A stretch of 64,000 nt of DNA from Enoplolaimus lenunculus (lineage: Eukaryota; Nematoda; Enoplea; Enoplida; Thoracostomopsidae). The stretch spans positions 124,001-188,000 of the forward strand of contig JASANG010003900.1 in the NCBI GenBank assembly GCA_030248215.1, in the 5' to 3' direction. A program made the position numbers and the translations under genes. This document shows positions 10,520-23,469 of this stretch, piece by piece. Each line of letters starts with the position of its first letter. Positions within the stretch are counted from its first letter, which is position 1. Below the pieces are notes generated by a model, which saw only the letters and a list, made by a program, of their open reading frames with translations, had not been told where the DNA came from and made no database searches.

Positions 10520-12373
10520 ACTTCTAGATTTTAATATCGACTTAAAATTACAATTTATAACTGTTTTTAACCCAATTATTTCGCTCGTTTTATGATGGCT
10601 AAACCAAGTCATTATGTTTCTATTCTTACTGAATTCAGTTATTATTGATTTTGCCTGAAGCACCGCAGAGCAATAGATCTAAAAGCGATGTTTACGGATT
10701 TTACATAGCACCCTTCTATAGAGCTATATTTAGGTTGTCAGAAGGCGTTAGATTTAACCTATCACGCTGGAATAATTCAAAATTAGTATCCGTTTGTTTG
10801 GTTTTAGATGCTACGCTAAGATAGAATATTGTTTACAATTTAATAATGTAATAGCTAGGAATAGTAGTAGTTTTGGCTTCTTTTCATATTTTGACCGAGT
10901 AAAATTAACAAATTCTAGAATATATTTTAAAAGCTTAGATATAAGTGTATATATATCGACATATACTAAATGTTAATAAAAACAACACCCACCACTTAGT
11001 ATCAGGTGAACGCCTAAATTTGACAACCTAAGGTACACCAAATACGCAAACCGCATACTCTAACTCGGCCAGCATCTCAATCAACCAGCAGTCAATATTG
11101 AATGGAATAATTGTTTTTGATGGGAAATATTGGATACATTCGTGCCTAAAATTTCTTAGCAACGAGTTGAAAGCGCTTTCAGGGTACAAAATGTTTCACT
11201 CACACGTGCAATTTTTTACTGTATAGCATCCGCAAATACTACACAAAATTAGCATTACTGTTGGCTGAACAAGCTGTTGGCCGAGTGCAAGTAAACTGGA
11301 CAATCATATTTTGCAGAACATTGCAGTCAACTTAAATGACAAACAAATTTCTGTATAGAAATGTTCGGCAATTTTAAGACAAATTGTCTTATTTTTAAAA
11401 CATTCATTTTTATATATATTTAAATATATATATTCATATTTAAATATTTATGAATATATACACCCATTTATGCATATGTATATATTTATGTATACGGTTA
11501 CGTAATGACCACTCTGGCTTCAAGCGAACGCGAGGTAAATAGTGGACAAAGCAGTAGCATAAAGCTTAGCACAGCAATATTTTGTCTCATCGTAGCGGCT
11601 ATTAGCACGAACCAATACATGGTTTAGTGTCAAATACTATGATTCAATGCTTTTAGTCGTCTGAAGTATTAGCACGTCTTTTGATAGTCGCGATTGCTTC
11701 CTAGTAGCCTGTCTAAGTATAGCCTTTATACGTTTGTATGGTTCGGTAATGAATGCTGACATCGGGGTAAGTAAATGGAGGGGGTGAACCAAGCTTTGAC
11801 CTGTGAGAATTGTGTGCAACGGGTCAGATAGATTGTGTGGGGGGTACGAGGGTAGAATGGCGTGTGCGGGTCAGAGTTTATCAGCCCAGGAGGTATGATT
11901 TTGGTTTACGGGCAGTGTTCGATTCGTGGGCTCTCATATAAGTGATATCAGTCCTGACCAAGGACACTATGCGAGTCTGTTTCTGTAAAATATGCAATAT
12001 ATAGCAATATTATATTTTAGTACTTAACCCAAAAGTATTGTATTGAATTAAACTTTACAAGTTAGAAAAATACGGTTTACTGTCTTACATTTTAGTTCAG
12101 CAATTTTAAACAAAGTTCAGCATTTACTGACGGATCCAAAGTAATAGCTATGCATACACCTATACCCACCCTAAACACAGATAGAAAATAAAATTTAGAT
12201 AACATTTAGTACACTCAAAATAGTAAAATTACTAAAATTACGTTTGGTTTCTCGCTTGCTCTCCCTTGTCCAAAAATTTCTAGACCCGTCACAGGTTCTA
12301 TAATGATTTGCTTAAAATCACACTTTATTCTTAATAACTCACAAAGAACATGGCACATTTTAATTTCAAGTCC

Positions 12374-12545
12374 CGTATTCTCAATGTTGTATAGCACCTA
12401 CCGCCAGTTAGTAATAGGTTTTCAAACTGACCAACTCCTGTAATTGCGTATATTACAATTTGTGCCAGAAGTGATGCAAATCAAATATGAAAAATGTGCT
12501 GAATTTCAAACCTCACCGTTCACTGATTCGAAAGTTTACTGAAAA
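12374..12545. mobile_element. ACC MITE (CTCAAATGTGTATAGCACC ends), right end missing
   Basis: TATTCTCAATGTTGTATAGC and CCAGTTAGTAATAGG at the left, then AAATATGAAAAATGTGCTGAA in the body. The expected CTATACACATTTGAGAATA end is absent. Confidence 0.65.
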
Positions 12546-12786
12546 AAATACGCTGGCACTGGTTCAATATTTTCATTTCGAATCTCACAGGACAGAATCA
12601 GCTCGTTTAAATTACTTAATATTTGAACCATTAAAATGTTCCCAAAAATGTTGTTCCTTATTCAGACTTTAATAGCTAAAATTAATTGATACTAAACTAT
12701 AAAAGCAGCATTGGAACCGCCTGTCACAAGTGGTGGTTCGCATCTTCAGACTGAGAGACAAATATTTCTCATATCCAAGCAAGAGA

Positions 12787-12957
12787 CGGGCCAGTATTTA
12801 GCTCATCTTGCTAAGGGTGAGGCTAAACATATTTCAATAGTGGCATATAATGGTTTTTGGTGGCTTACAAGCAAGATAAAAAATTTTCTAGGGTGCCAAA
12901 ACTCTTCCACAAAGGCTGATCCCACCTGCCTCCCTCCGCTCTGCCTGCGGGTCCGAC
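12787..12957 (+). mobile_element. GC MITE, diverged
   Basis: GGGCCAGTATTTAGCTCATC, then CTTGCTAAGGGTGAGGCTAAA, TTACAAGCAAGAT and CTAGGGTGCCAAAA, ending CTGCCTGCGGGTCCG. The order of family words is kept. Confidence 0.65.
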
Positions 12958-13787
12958 GACAGATTCTATAATTTCCTCAGCATTCGTTTGTGTTGTGCCT
13001 ACATGATTACAGGTTCGTGTTGTCTTGAAACGATTTAGAGTTAAGAAATTGATTTATGTTTTCAAGTACATCAAATCCGCAAATATGAGCTTGCACTAGT
13101 TTGCTGTTGAAGTTTCAACTGAAATTATTAAATTTTAGTTCATGTCACACTCAAAATAATATTTCTGATATTTTAGAAAAAATTTCTTATATTTAAGAAA
13201 TATGATTAGCAAGGTGCACTTGAAATGTATTTCTGTAACAGAAAAAATTTTAAAATTTTTTAAAATAAAGTCTGAAAATGAACGTTTTATAGTTATTTTT
13301 TTTAGAAAAATTGTCTTAAATATCAAAAAAACTTTTCAGATTTGCCACAGAAAATACTTTTCTGAATAAATTCAGAAATACTTTTTTGTGTGCAAATATA
13401 CTTGAAACATTTGAATGAAAGTTTGGGATAAATCAGATTTGATTGAAAATTACAATTATACTTGTTCATATCAAAGTGATAAATTTCAACCGCGTTTAAT
13501 TGAAACATCTTACAGTTTTCGATCCGTCTGGTTCGGCTAAAGCTCGGACAAAAATCTCAGATTAGGCTTTTTGTAAAAAGTTTGAATTGGTTTAACCCGG
13601 ATATTGGGTTGTAAAACAATAGATTTGCAAAACTATTGTAAATATATAACTACCCTGGTGTTGTCCTATTATAAGGTTTACCAATCAACCGAAACCAGAT
13701 TTGTTTTGCTTCAAAAACGTCGTATTTGTATGTAATATAGCGAAAACATAGCAATGCCTGACGTTCCGAGTTAACAAAACAGCCATA

Positions 13788-14057
13788 TTAACCGTTTCTC
13801 ACATGAATATTTTCAATGTCATATAAGATGAATTTTCAAGGTAAGATTCGAAACCTGGTCTCACGGTTGGGAGGCCTTTACGGTGACCACTGAGCTATAG
13901 GAGCTTGACGCTTGAGCCCGAGTAGGCTCTCACGTCTTGTGGGATTTTGCACTGCGCACATATGTTATAAATGTTAAACACTGCTCACAGTGTGTGTATT
14001 GCTCGTACATTATTGTATTTTGTTGCTCATAGTATAATCTATGAGTGAAAGGGTTAA
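13788..14057 (-). mobile_element. TR element, copy 2
   Basis: Same organisation as the copy at 1989: TTAA-CCGTTTCTCACATG at one end, AGTGAAAGGG-TTAA at the other, with the tRNA-like core (CTCCTATAGCTCAGTGG) on the minus strand. Similar length (270 bp). Confidence 0.75.
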
Positions 14058-14106
14058 CATTTAAATCAAGTGTTCGAATTTTGAAATTTTAGGACGCCTC
14101 CAAATC

Positions 14107-14286
14107 TGGCCAGGGTCGAAGCAGCCACTCTCATACCCCCATTCACGGGCAGCCCCCGCAAACAAGGCCCCCCCAGCCTAACGTGATTTTAAACAAAAAA
14201 TTTGAAAAAATATTTTGGTCATCGCAAAAGGTCCTCACCCCAAAATCTTGGGGGGAGACCCACCCTGGCCTGCTACGGCATTGAGT
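14107..14286 (+). mobile_element. GA MITE
   Basis: CAGGGTCGAAGCAGCCACTC start and GGCCTGCTACGGCATTG end. It lies 50 bases after the TR element. Confidence 0.8.
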
Positions 14287-14489
14287 TTGGCCTCAACTGA
14301 ACGCCTTCGAAAGCTTTAAAATGTCTTTATAAAAAGGGGTTATCAAAAATTTAATGAAATTTAAAATGTTTTGTTACGGTTAAAATCGATTAGCTAACGC
14401 AGAGTTTGCTTTAGCGTAAAAATTTAAAAAAATCAAAAATAGCAGTATTTATGTTCTAAAATTCAAATCACAGAATCATGTTGCAAACA

Positions 14490-14650
14490 GGTCTGTAGCC
14501 AGGTCACATTGCTAGGAGGGCTAAACATTTTTCAGGACGGGCATACAACGGTTTTCGATGATTTACGAGCAAGGTTGAAAATGTTTTATAGGGGGCTAAA
14601 TTTTTTGCGGACTGAGGACCCATGGCCCTTTTCTGGCTGCAGGCCCGGGT
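14490..14650 (+). mobile_element. GC MITE
   Basis: From CAGGTCTGTAGCCAGGTCAC through GCTAGGAGGGCTAAA and GAGCAAGGTTGAAAATG to TCTGGCTGCAGGCCCGG. Confidence 0.78.
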
Positions 14651-15640
14651 CCAAAGTATATTTATTCCGCTGTTAAGGCAACTTTAGGGGGTCTGGGGTG
14701 TCACAGAATTAAATATCGCACATTTCTGCCGTTGGAAATTAAAGTATTGACACATAAAATATACAACTAATAATCCCAACATTTGCTACTAAGACAATAC
14801 ATATTTCACATGGGTTGACTGGGCCACTGTTAGGGCATCCGTACCTGTAACAAGTGAGATGAAACCACCTGTAAAGTATGATCCACGGACGCAGCAGGTA
14901 ATCCTAGAACGAGAGACCACATACGCCGCTCCCGATATATAATGGCGAAATGAACCTCAGCGATAACCCAAATGGTCGTTGAATAACTGTATGTATGGTT
15001 AAGTCAAATTGCTCCGCAGGGGCAACTTTTTCAACGGGCAAGGCTTATCGGGTTTGTCAGGGGACCCAAGTACCTGAGGCACCCCACAGAAGAGGAGTAG
15101 GGTAGGTGGTAGCCATGGAATTGAGATAGAATGTTATAGTACTGTAGTGACCTTAATAAGTGGGGCTAACAAGAGGGCGTCCCTATTTTGAGTCCCAGTC
15201 AATAAGAGTCTCTATCTATAATAAAATTTGTTAAGCGGAAAAAATCCCTAAACCTTTATTAGAGTCCATAACTGTCAATTATTCCTTATTGTAGTGCATA
15301 AAGGATTTCAGGATCAAATAAAGTGAAGTTCGAATCTTTAAAGCATACTTAAGTTTTCAAAGTACATTCCTAAGTATAACCTTGCATTATCGCGCAAGTT
15401 TTTGAAACAAGGCAAATAAACGTTTAGTTCAAGGGACAGTTATAATACCGATATATCAGTAACGAAGGGCAGCGGAGGGCGGGTTTAAAATATATAATAA
15501 TCCGTAACCGAATAACACGAGAAGTACTCTCGGGAGAGGCCAAATAAATACCAGCCCCCTCTTATTCGGGTCACTATAGTACTGTTTAAACCCCTGCAGA
15601 TCTATTTTAAGACAATTTTGATTTCCGACGTATTAATCAG

Positions 15641-15828
15641 CAGCGGATCGAGAAATCTCTGACGGGGGGGGGGGGCGGGCAGGCAATCTTATAAAACACA
15701 ATTTTTACAATTGTTTGCGGGTAAAAAATTGTAATGTAGAAGGTGACATTACCATTTTATCGCAAAAAATTTTCTGACGGTGGACTGTTCGGCCCTCGTC
15801 TCCCCACCCCTGTGCATCCCCTGGCAAT
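15641..15828 (+). mobile_element. GGATCC MITE
   Basis: CAGCGGATCGAGAAATCTCTG start. It carries an 8+ G run, AATTTTTACAATTG and ACCATTTTATCGCAAAAAAT. The right end is less certain. Confidence 0.62.
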
Positions 15829-16103
15829 TATTGGTTTGTTGAGAAATGCTTGAAATGCTGTGTTTAAATGAATGTTTCTTACATCTTTTTGCGTCTCAGG
15901 GGTTTACCACAATATAAACGTCGGCAAAATTAAAAATAAAACATTTTCTCAGTGTCAAATTTGTAACATTTAATATTTCTTTGACACGAAAGTAAAGTTG
16001 ATCAAAATCGATAGCGGGGATCAGGTTACAGTACAAGAAACGTTTGTTTTCTGGTATCTGTATACGGTATTTAACTATTTTGGACGAGTTTATTTTTGTC
16101 TTA

Positions 16104-16348
16104 CACTGTAAGTTCCAGTGAGTTGATTTTAACTCAGAATGACACTCAGTTTGAATTGGGGACTTTCAAAACTCAGAACTCTGAGTTACTGAACGTCACT
16201 CTGATTAAGTTATTCAAGGTACCCGGAATCAACTGTAACTCAGAGCGCGAATCAACTCAACTCAGAGTGAGTTGGTTTTCTGTTATTAACTCAGAAATAA
16301 CTAACTCTCTAGCTGAGTTGATTAATCAGCTTATTGGAATTTACAATG
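16104..16348. mobile_element. CT1 MITE (CACTGTAAATTCC ends, GAGTTGATT words)
   Basis: CACTGTAAGTTCCAGTGAGTTG start and TTGGAATTTACAATG end. The interior alternates AACTCAGA, CAACTCAACTCAGAG and GAGTTGATTAATCA. Confidence 0.86.
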
Positions 16349-16529
16349 TGTTTTAGGTCTCTTTTGACAATGAATGGTCGAATTTTTGATGTTTTGCGTA
16401 TTTCGGCTTTTTATAACACTACTCGGGAATGCATACGCCAGAATTTGAATTTTTGGAAAATTCGATAGTTTCTAGTTTAGTATAAGCTTGAGCAGAAATG
16501 AAGACGATTTTTCAACTACATCGGTCAAT

Positions 16530-16727
16530 GGGTACAACAGGGACGTAACATTAGTACAAACATATTCCTACGTCTAAACGTAAGAATGAGCTTACACCTA
16601 TAAGCCTAAGCTTAATCCTAAGCCTAGCATTCGCCTAAAGCTTAAATAAAACGTAGTCCAACGCTTAAGCTTTTTTATTTCAGTTGCGCCAAAAACGTTC
16701 CGCCCCTAATTTTTACATGGGTCACTA
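16530..16727 (+). mobile_element. TG MITE, CCTAAG orientation
   Basis: Ends GGTACAACAGGGACGTAAC and GTTCCGCCCCTAATTTTTACATGGG. The interior contains CCTAAGC-type repeats, the reverse complement of those in the 701 copy. Confidence 0.75.
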
Positions 16728-17587
16728 CTTCTATAAGCTACTTACGGAATGATATGTGTCAAACTTTACAACTTAAAATGTTAAAAAAATTGTGTGAAAA
16801 ATGCAAAAAGTTTAACTCAAAACGCAATTCAAACAGTGAAATTGTGTAAATGTACTATTGTTTGACAGAAAAATAATAATTTACTGAAAAAGTTTTTTTG
16901 TCAAAAATGACTAATACATCAAATATACGCTGAGATTGGCTGAGTCATTAAATTAGTAAGGGATTCCGAAATCAAACTATGCGACTTCAACAGTGACGGA
17001 GCCGAAGTAGAGGCTCCTGAAGCATATTCCGCCAACCGGAGCAAAACCAAAGATTTTGTATTAAGATTTAGTACTAAAATTGCGTTTGGCTTCTCGTTCG
17101 TGAAATTTTTTCCACAATTATTGTACTTTATCGCGTGCCCTGCCGTCAAAAATTAATGAATTCGACACTGTTGTTGAATAATGTTTTCTAAAATAAACAT
17201 TGCGTTTGGCTTTTCGTTCGCTTCATTTAGCTAGCTTTTCATCACTATATTAGAATAGCGTACGTCCCCTTAAAAATTTCTAAATCTGCCAACGAATGAC
17301 CTTTGGATATGTTTGATTTGTGTTTTATGCATAATTTTAGCTTTACAACTCATTGAATTCCTCTGTGGGTTTAGCTTGTTACTGATTTCCGTTTGATCGC
17401 GTGATAATTAAGCCTTGGTATATGATATAGCGCTCTGTCTTGGTTAGCCGAGGTCGCTCTGAGACAGGGAGGTTCGAGTTGAATTTTTAACGGTAGCTAG
17501 AATTATTTGCAGTTTTCTATTTTAATTATGTACTTATGCAAAAAACTTTTAGTTCATTGCTCAAGACACAATTCATGGCTAACAAGA

Positions 17588-17761
17588 TTGTAAATCTCAG
17601 TGAGTTATTTAATCAACTCAGAGAACGAATTATTTATTACTGGTTATTTTATCGTTAAGTAATCATTAACTCACTCTGAACTCTGGGTTCTGAAAAACCT
17701 ATAGAAACTCATTGATTCAACGTATTCTGAATTAAAATCAATTTAACTGGAATTTACAGTA
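17588..17761. mobile_element. CT1 MITE
   Basis: From GATTGTAAATCTCAGTGAG to TAACTGGAATTTACAGT, with AATCAACTCAGAGA and AACTCACTCTGAACTC in between. Confidence 0.75.
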
Positions 17762-18107
17762 AATATTAATAATTTTGCCAGCTTAAATTGTTGCAAATAT
17801 TTATTTTGTTTGCTGCTTTGCTTTTAGAATGATTTTGAATCATAATTTTCGCTGACTGGAAACTTCAGCCTTTATTTAACTAAGGCTAATTTTTTTTAAT
17901 ATATTTTAAATTTTGTAAGATTAGCGGGTTTTACAAACTGTAAGCCGCATTCTGTTCTCACATACACTTCCGTACAGTTTCAACATTTTTAGAATTGGCA
18001 TTATTTATTAAGCATAGAATTTGGTTAAGGTTTAGCATTGATGAAAGCTTAGCCTTAGGGTTGCGTTATACTTTTGTGAAGGTGCGGTGCCGTCCGTCAC
18101 CTGTACA

Positions 18108-18304
18108 AGTCTGGGCTCTGAATTAGGTCTTTCAGTACTCAAAATTATTAATTGATTGACCTCATTCCGTGTTAATTAATCAGCTTACCCTAAATTGAAT
18201 CAGCTTAGAGTCAGTTAATATTTATACTTTTACTAATTCAGAAATAACCAGAAATAACTAATACTCTCGCTGAGTGGAATAATCTACTAACTGGAATTTG
18301 CAGT
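18108..18304. mobile_element. CT1 MITE, left end truncated
   Basis: Begins within the family body (GGGCTCTGAATTAGG) and ends AACTGGAATTTGCAGTG. It is followed within a few bases by the truncated TG copy at 18310. Confidence 0.75.
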
Positions 18305-18309
18305 GAATA

Positions 18310-18484
18310 AAGTAAACTCAAGCTATAAACAGTTTTTTGTTTAACTTAAGCTTAACGCTTAGATATCGGCTTAGGCTTAGGCTTAAGCTTAGGCTTAAGT
18401 ATAGGCTTGCCCTTACGTTTAGGTTTATGTTTACGCTTAGTAATTTGCTTATACTACCGTTCGACCGTGTTCTATACATTGGCC
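18310..18484 (+). mobile_element. TG MITE, left end missing
   Basis: The right end (TGTTCTATACATTGGCC) is intact. The interior has an especially long run of GGCTTAGGCTTAAGCTTAGG words; the left terminal repeat is not recognisable. Confidence 0.7.
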
Positions 18485-18875
18485 AGAAGTATGATTAATG
18501 TTGTTTCCTCGACATATTAGGAAAATTCTTCGTGTATGTAACATTTATTGATTTAAATCTTGCGAATTTGAAAGTAACAGCCGAATTTTATCTTTCACAA
18601 CAAAAATTGTTTCTGAACCGCTAACACAGCAGGGATTGGCTGCAGTGTCCAAATCGCTACGCAGCCTGCAACTTCCGCGATGACATCGATTTTCGTTGAA
18701 CAACTGTTGGCACAAACCATACCCCCCTCTGTGAACTCAAAGTGGTTTTTGGCGACGTCAACACTTTTACTCGAGATTAAGAATCGGAATTCTGGTTCAG
18801 ATAAAAAGCCAGCAACTGTCACATTTATAAACAAATATTGATTACGACTCAGTGAATATAAGGCCACGAGAACTG

Positions 18876-19056
18876 CAGTGGCGGATCCAGGATCTCAAAT
18901 GGGGGGGGCAAAATTTCACAGGTAATGAACTTATTTTTGACCCATTCTGTAGTGACCGAAATAAAAGGGGGTCCCCAATTTTGAGTCCCAATATAATTTT
19001 TGTCGAGATGCTGTTGGGGGGGCACGGCCGGGGTGCCCCCCGTGGATCCGCCATTG
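18876..19056 (+). mobile_element. hAT-like MITE with CAGTGGCGGATCCA ends
   Basis: CAGTGGCGGATCCAGG start and CCGTGGATCCGCCATTG end. ACGAGAA occurs immediately outside on both sides (three bases offset on the left), consistent with a target duplication. The interior has GGGGGGGCAAAATT and CCCCAATTTTGAGTCCC. Confidence 0.8.
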
Positions 19057-19164
19057 ACGAGAAGCTAATCTTTTCCAACTTGTATAAACAGACATTATCG
19101 CTTATATTCTTAAAATGTATGTAACGCTTTATTACCAGTTTGTTATAGATGACTTATAAGTTTT

Positions 19165-19282
19165 GGTCAATGTATAGAACATGGCCGTTACAGTATGCAA
19201 AGCCTAAGCAAAAAAATTAGTCTAAAGCTTAATTGTATTGCATTTTTTTTACACAGAAAAACGTTCCACTCATAATATTTAC
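19165..19282 (+). mobile_element. TG MITE, short diverged copy
   Basis: Starts GGTCAATGTATAGAACATGG with one short AAGCCTAAGC run and AGTCTAAAGCTTAA. The right end (AACGTTCCACTCATAATATT) is diverged. Confidence 0.6.
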
Positions 19283-19698
19283 TAGTCATCCAACTTTGCG
19301 TAATGCGCAAAAGTGTTAGCAAACGCATAAAATCTGTATGCAAGTTTTCGAATTAGAGAACAATCCCGTTTGTGTGCTATTAAAATATTGTAAACAAAAT
19401 ATGCTGGAAAGTTGCCCAAAATATGCATGTGGGGCGTTTCAGCTTTAATATATCGATATGGGCCTAACTTTTGAATCAGTGAATGATGAGGTTCGAAATA
19501 CAACTGTTACAAGGTTTCAGCTATAACGAGATATTTGAATCGTAAATTTGATCTAAGACTAAATTCAAAAGTACTATTTGTTATATAATAGCATTTGATA
19601 GTGCCTATCAAATTTGGCAGTGTTACTGAAACGCGTAGTCAGGGTGCGTTTACGGGTCAACCTGGTATTTTTGTAAAAGGTTTTCAGGTATTTGTTTA

Positions 19699-19890
19699 CA
19701 CTGCAAATTCCAATTAGTTAATTAATCGACTCGGTGAGAGAATTAGACATTTTCGGTTGTTTCTGAGTTAATAGCAGTAAATATTAACTCACTCTGAGCT
19801 GATTTAATTCCGGGTGACTAGATTAATTAACTCAGAATATGAGTTCACAACACATTGTGAATTAAAATCAATTCACTCGAATTTACAGTG
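19699..19890. mobile_element. CT1 MITE
   Basis: CACTGCAAATTCCAATTAG start and CTCGAATTTACAGTG end. Confidence 0.83.
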
Positions 19891-20290
19891 ATAGTTTGTA
19901 ACCAGCGAAATTTATATACAACGTAGGCGCCTTTCCAAAATGCTGGCCAAGAGCACACGACTTTAATGTCAACCTAAATCTTTTAACCCTGATGCTGTAT
20001 AAAGACTTGGCTTACATGATCCTCAAACCGTTTTTTGTATAAATTTTTTGACCAATGACATTAGTGTATTTGATAAAAATCATTTTAAACCAATCATATT
20101 TCAAGAGTATGGTTTGGTGCTGGCAAATAATTTTCAGCCCGCATTATGGAACCAATGATCATACGGTGATATTTCAACCTTTGAGGGGGAGTGATAAATT
20201 GATTGGTTGATGCTTTGCGAGACATCGTCATGTGCTTACTGCAAAAAATTTACTGCAAAGAACGCCATTTTTGCATGACTTGCTCCTGTA

Positions 20291-20395
20291 ATATATAAAT
20301 ATTCACATGTCATATATATGTATATATTATATATACGATATATCCGTATGTATATATCATATATAATATATAAATATATATGTAAATATATATGC
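20291..20395. repeat. AT-rich low-complexity tract
   Basis: Imperfect TATATA/TATGTATA runs. Similar shorter tracts lie at 11411-11490, 36050-36112, 41489-41517 and 59418-59470. Confidence 0.85.
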
Positions 20396-20784
20396 GTACA
20401 TGTTCGGAAACATTTTAAAGTTACATATATTATCTTTTAGTAGATAAACATATTTTACGCCATGACATATGGAGACCGGAGCCTACTGGGCTCGAATAAT
20501 GAATGACCCCCGTAATAGTTTCATGGCTAAAAGCAGCACAAGAGAATGATTCGTTTTACCCGCACCGCAATCAAAAGGTCGTTTAACAAAAACGTGCCGC
20601 CGTCGCTCATTTTGGGGTTCAAGCCTCAAGCGGAGGGGCGTAGCCAATCAGTTTTGAAGGATGCATCGGTATCGACAGTGGTTGTGACCGATCGTACATG
20701 GCAATTAGTAAATTTAACCCTTTGAATCCCGAGGACACAACTGTTGCTATAGTTTTATGACTCCAACAATTTTGTATATATTTG

Positions 20785-20930
20785 TTGTCTACCCCGTGTC
20801 AGTCTGGGTAGTAACTGGGACACCATTTTCCCAAGCAGCTGGAAAAGCGGGCATCCGGAGTAGGGATCGAACTCTCAGCCCACGGATCCTTAAGCGAATA
20901 CTCTACCCCGGATAACGAGTTGTTGCGTAG
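20785..20930 (-). mobile_element. tRNA-derived SINE, copy 2
   Basis: On the minus strand it reads GGGGTAGAGTATTCGC ... GAGAGTTCGATCCC ... GCCCGCTTTTCCAGCTGCTT ... CCCAGACTGACAC, matching the copy at 57859 in head and body. It lacks about 10 bases of the A-box region (GCGCAGTGGT), so its internal promoter is probably broken. A TTAACCCTTT motif lies just outside at about 20716. Confidence 0.72.
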
Positions 20931-21143
20931 GGCTGAAGTTTGGTGTATAATGTTGCTTTATGAAATTTGTGGCATAAATGCATCAGTGTATCATTAATCG
21001 GAAACTAAAGCATTGAAAAAAGCCTATTTGATGCCCATAAATTTTCTAACCACACCAACTTTAGCTGATGTTTGATTTGTTTGAACTTGCGATTTTGTAG
21101 AGTAGAAGCTAAAATTTCTGGGGTCAGTTTCTTTTCAAACTAG

Positions 21144-21405
21144 AGCCCATATGGTGGTCGGGGGCGGAACGTTTTTCTGCGGGACTGCAATAGAGTAAGC
21201 TTAAGCGTTAGACTAGTTTTTTGCTTGGTTAGGCTTAGGCTTTAGCCTTAGGTTTAGGAATAAACTCATTCTTACGCTTAGGCTTAGGCTTAGGCTTAGG
21301 TTTACGAATAAACTCATTGTTACGCTTAGACTTAGGCTTATGCTTAGGTTTAGGCGTAGGAATACGCTTATAATACTGTTCCGCCCCTGTTCTCTTTACA
21401 TTGGC
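21144..21405 (+). mobile_element. TG MITE, long interior
   Basis: Diverged left end (AGCCCATATGGTGGTCGGG) and clear right end (CTGTTCTCTTTACATTGGCC). The interior has two extended TTAGGCTTAGG tracts separated by AATAAACTCATT, making it longer (262 bp) than its relatives. Confidence 0.78.
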
Positions 21406-21983
21406 CAAAGCTAGCAGGGGTAAATTTCTAATGGTTGGGATGCTGTTGCATAAAGGGATGCTTCAGACTCGCCGTGCGCAGCCGGACGTCACCGCGATTT
21501 GTCACATGCCACCGCGAGCCACCAAATAGATTTTGCCAATATTTTTGTTAGCAACCCATAGCAGAATGCGTAGGCGCCCACGGTGGGATACGGCACCGTA
21601 AAATATAGCGCACCCCTGACAGTACCTTTGAAAGTTTTTGTGTCGCGTACTGTCAAAGATTTTAAATTAGCTAAATTTTGCTACTGAGCTAAAATTGCAA
21701 GTAGAATTGCTAAATTGCAAAATTGCAAAATTGCAATATCCAAGAAATCGCATTATAGATTGCTTTAAAATGACCATTTTTTGCAAAATGAAACAGTTAT
21801 TTTAATATTAATTTTTTTTTCGTTTTAAAATTTAAAAATATTTCCAAGATACCGAAGACAACGTTTGACAGATATGATGATTAATTACTACGCTTTAAAA
21901 TGCAAAAATTACTCGTGCGCATGAAGCCAGTTCATTGATAAATAAGTAAACATTTATTTAATAAGATGGGTTTTTTCTCAACT

Positions 21984-22172
21984 AGCGGATCCAGACGGGA
22001 CAGCGCGGATCGTACGCTCCGAGTCACTTTTTTGTGATAAAATGGTACGGTCACTAGCTTACAATTTTTGTCCTCAAACAATTAGCACATGCATTGCATA
22101 CAGTAAAAATTGCGTTTCATAACTTTTGCCGGCCCAACCTTCCTGCCAAAAATATTTCTCGATCTTCCGCTG
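21984..22172 (+). mobile_element. GGATCC MITE
   Basis: CTAGCGGATCCAGACGGG start and ATTTCTCGATCTTCCGCTGG end, with GATAAAATGGTACGGTC and TTACAATTTTTGTCCTCA between. Confidence 0.7.
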
Positions 22173-23259
22173 GTTTTTTTTTCGAAAAATTTGCTTATCG
22201 TTTCTGTTTACAGTAACGAACACGGCCGTGTCGAGAACGGACCAATGGGGTTAAACTGGTAAACGTTCAGCTTGATTCGTTCGCAGGTTACGGGTTCCAA
22301 TTTAACTTGGCCAATCAGTATTTTAGTCGTATTTGTTCGTGTCCTATCGCCAAGATGCGAACTTCTTCGGCTACGAATTTTATTGGCTTATTTTTGGAGA
22401 AAAATAAGTCAACAAAATTTGTGACCAATGAAATGTCGCGTGCTATTTTTAAGCGTGTGCGCATTGTTTAGATTACAAAAATACCACTGAAAAACGAAGC
22501 GGAAATTTTTTTCTAGACAAATTTTCTCTATAAATTACGCAAGAATCATCTGCGTAGCGTACAATCTTGGGTATTTTGTATACGCAAATGTTCTCAAGGT
22601 CCGTTTAGTTTATTAAACGGCTCGTCCGAATATTTGTGTGTCAGCAGGATTATAGGCAGAAATATTACTGGTTTATCACATTAAAAAAATGTCAGCTTTC
22701 TCAACCACTGAAACTGCGTTTTGATTGGAGCATTTAAACGAGGAATAAAGCTATTGGTCAGTTAAGTTTTGCCAGTTTTACAGTTTTTTTTATTGGTTAG
22801 GTTTAGGCTTAGGATTATTTGGTGTTAGGTTTTGCTCCATGTCGCACGCAAATTATGGTATTAAAAATAAGTCAAGCTTGCACTATTAATGCTTTAAATT
22901 TTACGTTCCCAGGACCGTTATTTTTATTGTGATGGTAAAACTTTGTGCCATGTATGTGGGTAAAGATTTTTTACCCACGCTCGTTTGCCCACCATTACGT
23001 GCCTTTGCCCGCTCATATTTTTCCTTCTGCGTTCAATACAATTATGTAATTTTACTGCGCAATGATGTTGCTTGCTGTTCCCGCGGATAGCGTGCAGCAA
23101 CTCTGAATAGATCCAACACAGCAAAAAACAGTGCAAATTCGACACGTTTGACAGTGGCGGAGTCGAATTTGACTCAGTTTGTGTAGTCCCGTAGAGCCAT
23201 CTGTAATATTTTTGAACTGCAATAGCGGCGACCGGCGTCGCCTGACAATTATTGTATTA

Positions 23260-23469
23260 CACTGCAAAAAATGGCGAGTCAAATTGACTCACTCCGAAAT
23301 AAGCTTTTCCTGACTACACAAACTGAGTCAAATTTGACTCCGCCAGAGTCAAACGTTCGACTTAGTGAGTCGAATTTGACTCTGGTGGAGTCAAGTTTGA
23401 CTCAATTTGTGTACTCCAGTGAACCCTATTTCGGAGAGAGTCAATTTGACTCACCATTTTTTTGCAGTG
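23260..23469. mobile_element. CT2 MITE (CACTGCAAAAAATGG ends, GAGTCA palindromes)
   Basis: CACTGCAAAAAATGGCGAGTC start and GACTCACCATTTTTTTGCAGTG end; the base pair before it is TA. The interior is nearly all GAGTCAAATTTGACTC-type words. A further partial copy sits just upstream at about 23150-23210. Confidence 0.86.

Noticed and set aside
17435-17490. tRNA-like segment ending GGAGGTTCGAGTTGAA
   Set aside because: The B-box resemblance is partial and no cloverleaf with a clear acceptor stem could be drawn.
21220-21360. Interstitial telomere made of TTAGGC repeats
   Set aside because: The tracts are imperfect, occur at more than twenty places in both orientations, and lie inside elements with shared ends and 8-bp duplications, so they travel with a transposon.
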